NCBI GenBank assembly: GCA_034409055.1
Contig: DAOUMU010000374.1
Coordinates: forward strand, 1 to 8,008
Direction: 5' to 3'
DNA length: 8,008 bases
Source: DAOUMU01 sp034409055
GTDB lineage: Bacteria > Chloroflexota > Anaerolineae > 4572-78 > J111
The position numbers and the translations under genes were made by a program. Shown here one piece after another: positions 5,646 through 8,008 of the stretch (within the stretch, counting starts at the first letter, position 1; each line of letters opens with the position of its first letter). The notes beneath the pieces are model-generated. The model ran no database searches and was not told where the DNA came from. It worked only from the letters and a program-made list of their open reading frames with translations.

Positions 5646-7217
5646 ATGGACATCACTACCCTGGAAAACTGGCTGTGGGAGGCTGCCTGTGCCATTCGCG
5701 GTCCCCTCGACGCCCCGAAATTCAAAGACTATATCCTGCCGCTGCTGTTCTACAAACGGCTGTGCGACGTGTTTGAGGACGAGCTGCGCCGGCTCAAAGA
5801 GGAACTGGGCCTGCTCAGTCTCGACTTTGCCCGCGAGTTCGCCGAGATGGACCGCAGCCTGACTCGATTCTTCATTCCCAGGGCATACACCTGGGCTGAA
5901 ATCCGCAGATCGACCGAAAAGTTGGGCGAGCGGCTGACCGATGCCATGCTGGCCATCGGCCAAGAAAATCCCAGGCTGCAAGGCGTGATCGACCGGCGGG
6001 ACTTCAACGCCACCGAGGGCGGCCAGCGCATTTTGGAAGACGAAGTCCTGGCCCGGCTGATGGAAATTCTCAACCGGCAGCGGCTGGGCCTGAAAGACGT
6101 GGAGCCGGACCTGCTGGGCCGGGCCTACGAGTACCTGCTGCGGAAATTTGCCGAAGGGGGTGGCCAGAGCGCGGGCGAGTTCTTCACCCCTCGCGAGGTG
6201 GGCCTGCTGATGGCCACCATCCTCGACCCCGCCGAGGGAGACACGGCCTACGACCCGGCCTGCGGCAGCGGCGGCCTGCTGATCAAGGCCCAGTTGCGGC
6301 TGCGGGAAAAGGTGGCCGCCGAAAAGGAGCTTGACCCTCATAACCTCAAACCCGGCGACATCGCCCGCCCCCTGCAACTGTTTGGCCAGGAGATCAACGC
6401 CGACACCTACGCCATGGCCAAGATGAACGCCTTTATCCACGACATGGAGGCCGACATCCGGCGGGGCGACACCATGGTCAATCCCCGCTTTGTGGATGAG
6501 AGCGGCGCTTTGCTGAAGTTCGATAAGGTCACGGCCAACCCGATGTGGAACCAGAAGTTCGGCCTCGGAGTTTACGACAACGACACCTATGACCGCTTCA
6601 CCTACGGCACCCCGCCCGGCAGTTCCGCCGACTGGGGCTGGATCCAGCACATGCTGGCCCAAACCACGGACCAGGGCAAGCTGGCCGTGGTGCTGGACAC
6701 CGGCGCGGTCAGCCGGGGCAGCGGCAACCAGGGCAGCAACAAGGAACGGGACGCCCGGCAGGCCGTGGTCGAGGCCGACCTGGCGGAAGCGGTCATCCTG
6801 CTGCCGGAGAACCTCTTTTACAACACCTCGGCCCCCGGCATCATCCTGGTGCTGAACCGGGCCAAGCCCCACCCCGGTGAAATCCTGCTGATCAACGCTT
6901 CCAAACTGTTTTACAAAGGCAAGCCCAAAAATCACCTCTCCGCCGACCATATCCGGCAGATTTTTGACCTGTACCACCACTGGCGAGCCGAGGAGCGGGT
7001 GAGCGCGATCGTCACCACCGAGGAGGTGACCCGCAACGACTACAACCTCAGCCCCAGCCGCTACGTCAGCACCGACGAGCAGGAACCGGCCCTGCCCCTG
7101 GAAGAGGCCCTGGTCCTGCTGGCCGAGGCCGAAGAGACCCGCCGGGAGGCCGACGCCGAACTGGATACCGTGTTGACCCAATTGGATTTTGCAGGTTGGC
7201 GGAGTGGCCCGGATTAG
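5646..7217 (+). CDS. hsdM: Type I restriction-modification methyltransferase subunit (HsdM), N6-adenine
   Basis: This 523-residue protein is the M subunit that, with a specificity subunit HsdS, transfers methyl from S-adenosylmethionine to adenine N6 in DNA. A helical HsdM N-terminal domain covers about 1-130 (LENWLWEAACAIRGPLDAPK at 6-25). The N6 methylase domain follows, with GEFFTPREV (177-185), AdoMet-binding motif I DPACGSGG (203-210) and catalytic motif IV ANPMW (297-301), where most family members have NPPF. LLPENLFYNTSAPGIILVLN (385-404) and DYNLSPSRYV (465-474) are also typical. The C-terminus is a charged helix. ATG 5646 fits the usual family start; ATG 5622 and TTG 5595 are alternatives, and none has a strong Shine-Dalgarno sequence. 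The gene is visibly richer in G/C at third codon positions than its surroundings, suggesting transfer. No hsdS or hsdR follows, only a MITE, so it may be orphaned. Confidence 0.93.
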   Translation: MDITTLENWLWEAACAIRGPLDAPKFKDYILPLLFYKRLCDVFEDELRRLKEELGLLSLDFAREFAEMDRSLTRFFIPRAYTWAEIRRSTEKLGERLTDAMLAIGQENPRLQGVIDRRDFNATEGGQRILEDEVLARLMEILNRQRLGLKDVEPDLLGRAYEYLLRKFAEGGGQSAGEFFTPREVGLLMATILDPAEGDTAYDPACGSGGLLIKAQLRLREKVAAEKELDPHNLKPGDIARPLQLFGQEINADTYAMAKMNAFIHDMEADIRRGDTMVNPRFVDESGALLKFDKVTANPMWNQKFGLGVYDNDTYDRFTYGTPPGSSADWGWIQHMLAQTTDQGKLAVVLDTGAVSRGSGNQGSNKERDARQAVVEADLAEAVILLPENLFYNTSAPGIILVLNRAKPHPGEILLINASKLFYKGKPKNHLSADHIRQIFDLYHHWRAEERVSAIVTTEEVTRNDYNLSPSRYVSTDEQEPALPLEEALVLLAEAEETRREADAELDTVLTQLDFAGWRSGPD

Positions 7218-7304
7218 GTTTATTATTATTTGCAGGCTAAAATAATCGTATAATCGTATGACTGCTTTGTCAGCGTTCACACTGACACTGCCCTTATTAT
7301 CATT

Positions 7305-7312
7305 GCTGTCAG
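7305..7312. repeat. 8-bp target-site duplication, left copy
   Basis: GCTGTCAG lies directly outside the left terminal inverted repeat of the element at 7313-7489 and is repeated in the same orientation at 7490-7497. A perfect direct repeat bordering inverted ends is the usual scar of transposition. Confidence 0.75.
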
Positions 7313-7489
7313 GTGACTGTTCAACCATGTCATTTCGAGCGTTGCGAGAAATCCCTGGGGCCGTCTCTATAAAACACGGCGTCTGGCAAAAATCGGGTCG
7401 AGTGCGCCAATTGGCCTTGAATTTAAATCGGCCCACTCCGGGATTTCTCGACCTATGGCCTCGAAATGACATAAAGGCTGAATAGTCAC
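7313..7489. mobile_element. MITE-like non-autonomous element, 177 bp, with 8-bp target duplication
   Basis: The element has imperfect terminal inverted repeats: 7313-7326 matches the reverse complement of 7476-7489 at 12 of 14 positions (consensus GTGACTRTTCARCC). Pairing continues inward with perfect blocks, 7327-7339 with 7460-7472 (13 bp) and 7345-7355 with 7440-7450 (11 bp), so each arm spans about 43-50 bp. It contains no transposase and no convincing ORF. It is flanked by perfect 8-bp direct repeats. This is the expected structure of a MITE mobilised in trans by a transposase that makes 8-bp duplications; I cannot name the family. It fills most of the 304-bp gap between hsdM and the next gene. 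The inner block TGTCATTTCGAG resembles dispersed repeats seen in several bacterial phyla. Confidence 0.78.
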
Positions 7490-7497
7490 GCTGTCAG
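7490..7497. repeat. 8-bp target-site duplication, right copy
   Basis: GCTGTCAG abuts the right terminal inverted repeat and is identical to 7305-7312. Both copies are intact, which suggests a fairly recent insertion, although the arms have drifted at some positions. Confidence 0.75.
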
Positions 7498-7521
7498 TAA
7501 ACACAGGTGGAGGAACAAGCG

Positions 7522-7815
7522 ATGCCCACAAGCTATACCACAACCGGGGTAATCTCCAATCCCCAAACACTAATTTTGGATGAACCCTTACCGGCCCTGA
7601 CCGGGCGGGTACAAATAACCGTCGAACCGCTCCCCAATTTTTGGCAAGGGATGACTCTGGCTGAATTGGCTGAACAGCAAACTGTCCAGCCGGTACAGCA
7701 ATTGGACGACTTATGGGGTGATTTTTGGCCTGATGACGAGTCGATTGATGATTTTGTGGCCACTATTCGCCGCTGGCGGCGCGAGTCCGGCAATGATTTA
7801 ACGGTTGGAAACTAG
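7522..7815 (+). CDS. Antitoxin-like small protein, unpaired
   Basis: This 97-residue acidic protein starts MPTSYTTTGVISNPQTLILD. The segment TLILDEPLPALTGRVQITVEPL (16-37) resembles the beta-rich N-terminal DNA-binding half of small antitoxin-type proteins, with a hydrophobic strand, a DEPLP turn, then GRVxxxVEPL. The C-terminal half is acidic and Trp-rich (LDDLWGDFWPDDESIDDF) and ends in a basic helix (RRWRRES), a layout often used to bind a PIN/VapC toxin. ATG 7522 is preferred over GTG 7507 because GGAGGA (7509-7514) lies 7 nt upstream. No toxin gene follows: only AT-rich DNA and a hairpin. The family is inferred from sequence style, so an unrelated small protein remains possible. Confidence 0.7.
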   Translation: MPTSYTTTGVISNPQTLILDEPLPALTGRVQITVEPLPNFWQGMTLAELAEQQTVQPVQQLDDLWGDFWPDDESIDDFVATIRRWRRESGNDLTVGN

Positions 7816-7823
7816 GTGGTCAC

Positions 7824-7852
7824 TATTTTAATTTTCTGATAAAATTAAAATA
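7824..7852. terminator. Perfect AT-only 12-bp hairpin after the antitoxin-like gene
   Basis: The arms 7824-7835 and 7841-7852 are perfectly complementary and made only of A and T, with a CTGAT loop. It begins 8 nt after the 7815 stop. A terminator role is possible because the stem ends are A/U-rich, but there is no G+C core. It could instead mark an insertion or excision junction. Confidence 0.45.
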
Positions 7853-7904
7853 AACAAGCCGTCTATTTTAGGTAAGTAAAATGTAACTACTCAGGCACTA
7901 AATA

Positions 7905-8008
7905 GTGGATTCTAAAAGGTGCATTAACACAATATATAGTGTCTATATTGACATAAAGCGTGAATCCATTTGGCAAGATCTAGTTTTTGCTGATATCGAG
8001 AGCTACTG
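7905..8008 (+). CDS. Possible 5' part of an unknown gene running off the right edge
   Basis: From GTG at 7905, after an in-frame TAA, the frame stays open for 34 codons to the window end. The peptide includes NTIYSVYIDIKRESIWQDLV (8-27), which looks protein-like but is not recognised. There is no Shine-Dalgarno sequence. The overlapping minus-strand frame is also open from the edge to a TAA at about 7924, so the coding strand is uncertain. The stretch is visibly AT-rich compared with the genes to the left. Confidence 0.22.
   Translation, partial: MDSKRCINTIYSVYIDIKRESIWQDLVFADIESY

Noticed and set aside
6589..6855. Plus-strand frame inside hsdM
   Set aside because: It is a +1 shadow rich in Pro, Ala, Arg and Ser, typical of GC-rich coding DNA read out of frame.
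7230..7254. TATAAT at 7249-7254 as a promoter for the antitoxin-like gene
   Set aside because: The nearest -35-like sequence (TTGCAG) is only 13 nt away, and the box is part of a short tandem ATAATCGT repeat.
5643..7472. 609-codon open frame on the minus strand across hsdM
   Set aside because: It is antisense to a protein with all HsdM motifs. Its translation is rich in Gly, Val, His and Gln with no recognisable domain, as expected when strong third-position GC in the sense gene removes antisense stops.
7258..7485. 75-codon plus-strand frame over the MITE
   Set aside because: It mostly translates the inverted-repeat element, has no Shine-Dalgarno sequence, and contains no recognisable protein segment.
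7948..7953. TTGACA near the right edge as a promoter -35 box
   Set aside because: No acceptable -10 box lies 16-18 nt downstream.
1..8008. CRISPR array, tRNA or rRNA genes
   Set aside because: No regularly spaced repeats of CRISPR size, cloverleaf-like segments or rRNA signature sequences were seen on either strand by reading.

Overview
The window looks like bacterial chromosomal accessory DNA, best matching a Chloroflexota (Anaerolineae-like) genome. The hints are the two-subunit AcnX pair, small genes resembling the uncharacterised DUF7718 and DUF5647 families, an antitoxin-like protein of a style common there, and many short palindromic dispersed repeats between genes. This assignment is an inference from gene style; no rRNA or other phylogenetic marker is present.

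Layout. (1) 1-69, minus: the first codons of an IS transposase (IS1634/DUF4277-like) running off the left edge. (2) 70-361: gene-free leader with a 19-bp inverted repeat. (3) 362-1950, plus: the large and small subunits of an aconitase X (AcnX) dehydratase, overlapping by 4 nt. (4) 1952-2036: two identical 32-bp hairpin repeats between convergent genes. (5) 2039-3857, minus: a PucR-family regulator preceded, 1 nt away, by a 57-codon ORF, with a good promoter upstream. (6) 3977-4576, minus: a HAD-family phosphatase. (7) 4690-5270, minus: a two-gene operon of small uncharacterised proteins, with a strong extended -10 promoter and a terminator hairpin that pairs fully only in the minus-strand RNA. 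(8) 5271-5645: gene-free, with a low-complexity inverted repeat. (9) 5646-7217, plus: a GC-rich type I restriction-modification methyltransferase subunit (HsdM) with no HsdS or HsdR in view. (10) 7313-7489: a 177-bp MITE-like element with terminal inverted repeats and a perfect 8-bp target-site duplication. (11) 7522-7815, plus: an antitoxin-like small protein with no toxin beside it. (12) 7816-8008: AT-rich DNA with a perfect 12-bp hairpin and a possible partial ORF at the right edge.

How the genes relate. The AcnX subunits form one enzyme. The convergent PucR regulator is a plausible but unproven controller, because PucR proteins often govern amino-acid or purine catabolism and bacterial AcnX enzymes act on cis-3-hydroxy-L-proline. 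The right half resembles a site of repeated insertion: a solitary HsdM, a MITE, a toxin-less antitoxin-like gene and several hairpin repeats. I found no clearly new multi-gene system. The least explained parts are the small two-gene operon, the 57-codon ORF coupled to pucR, and the MITE.
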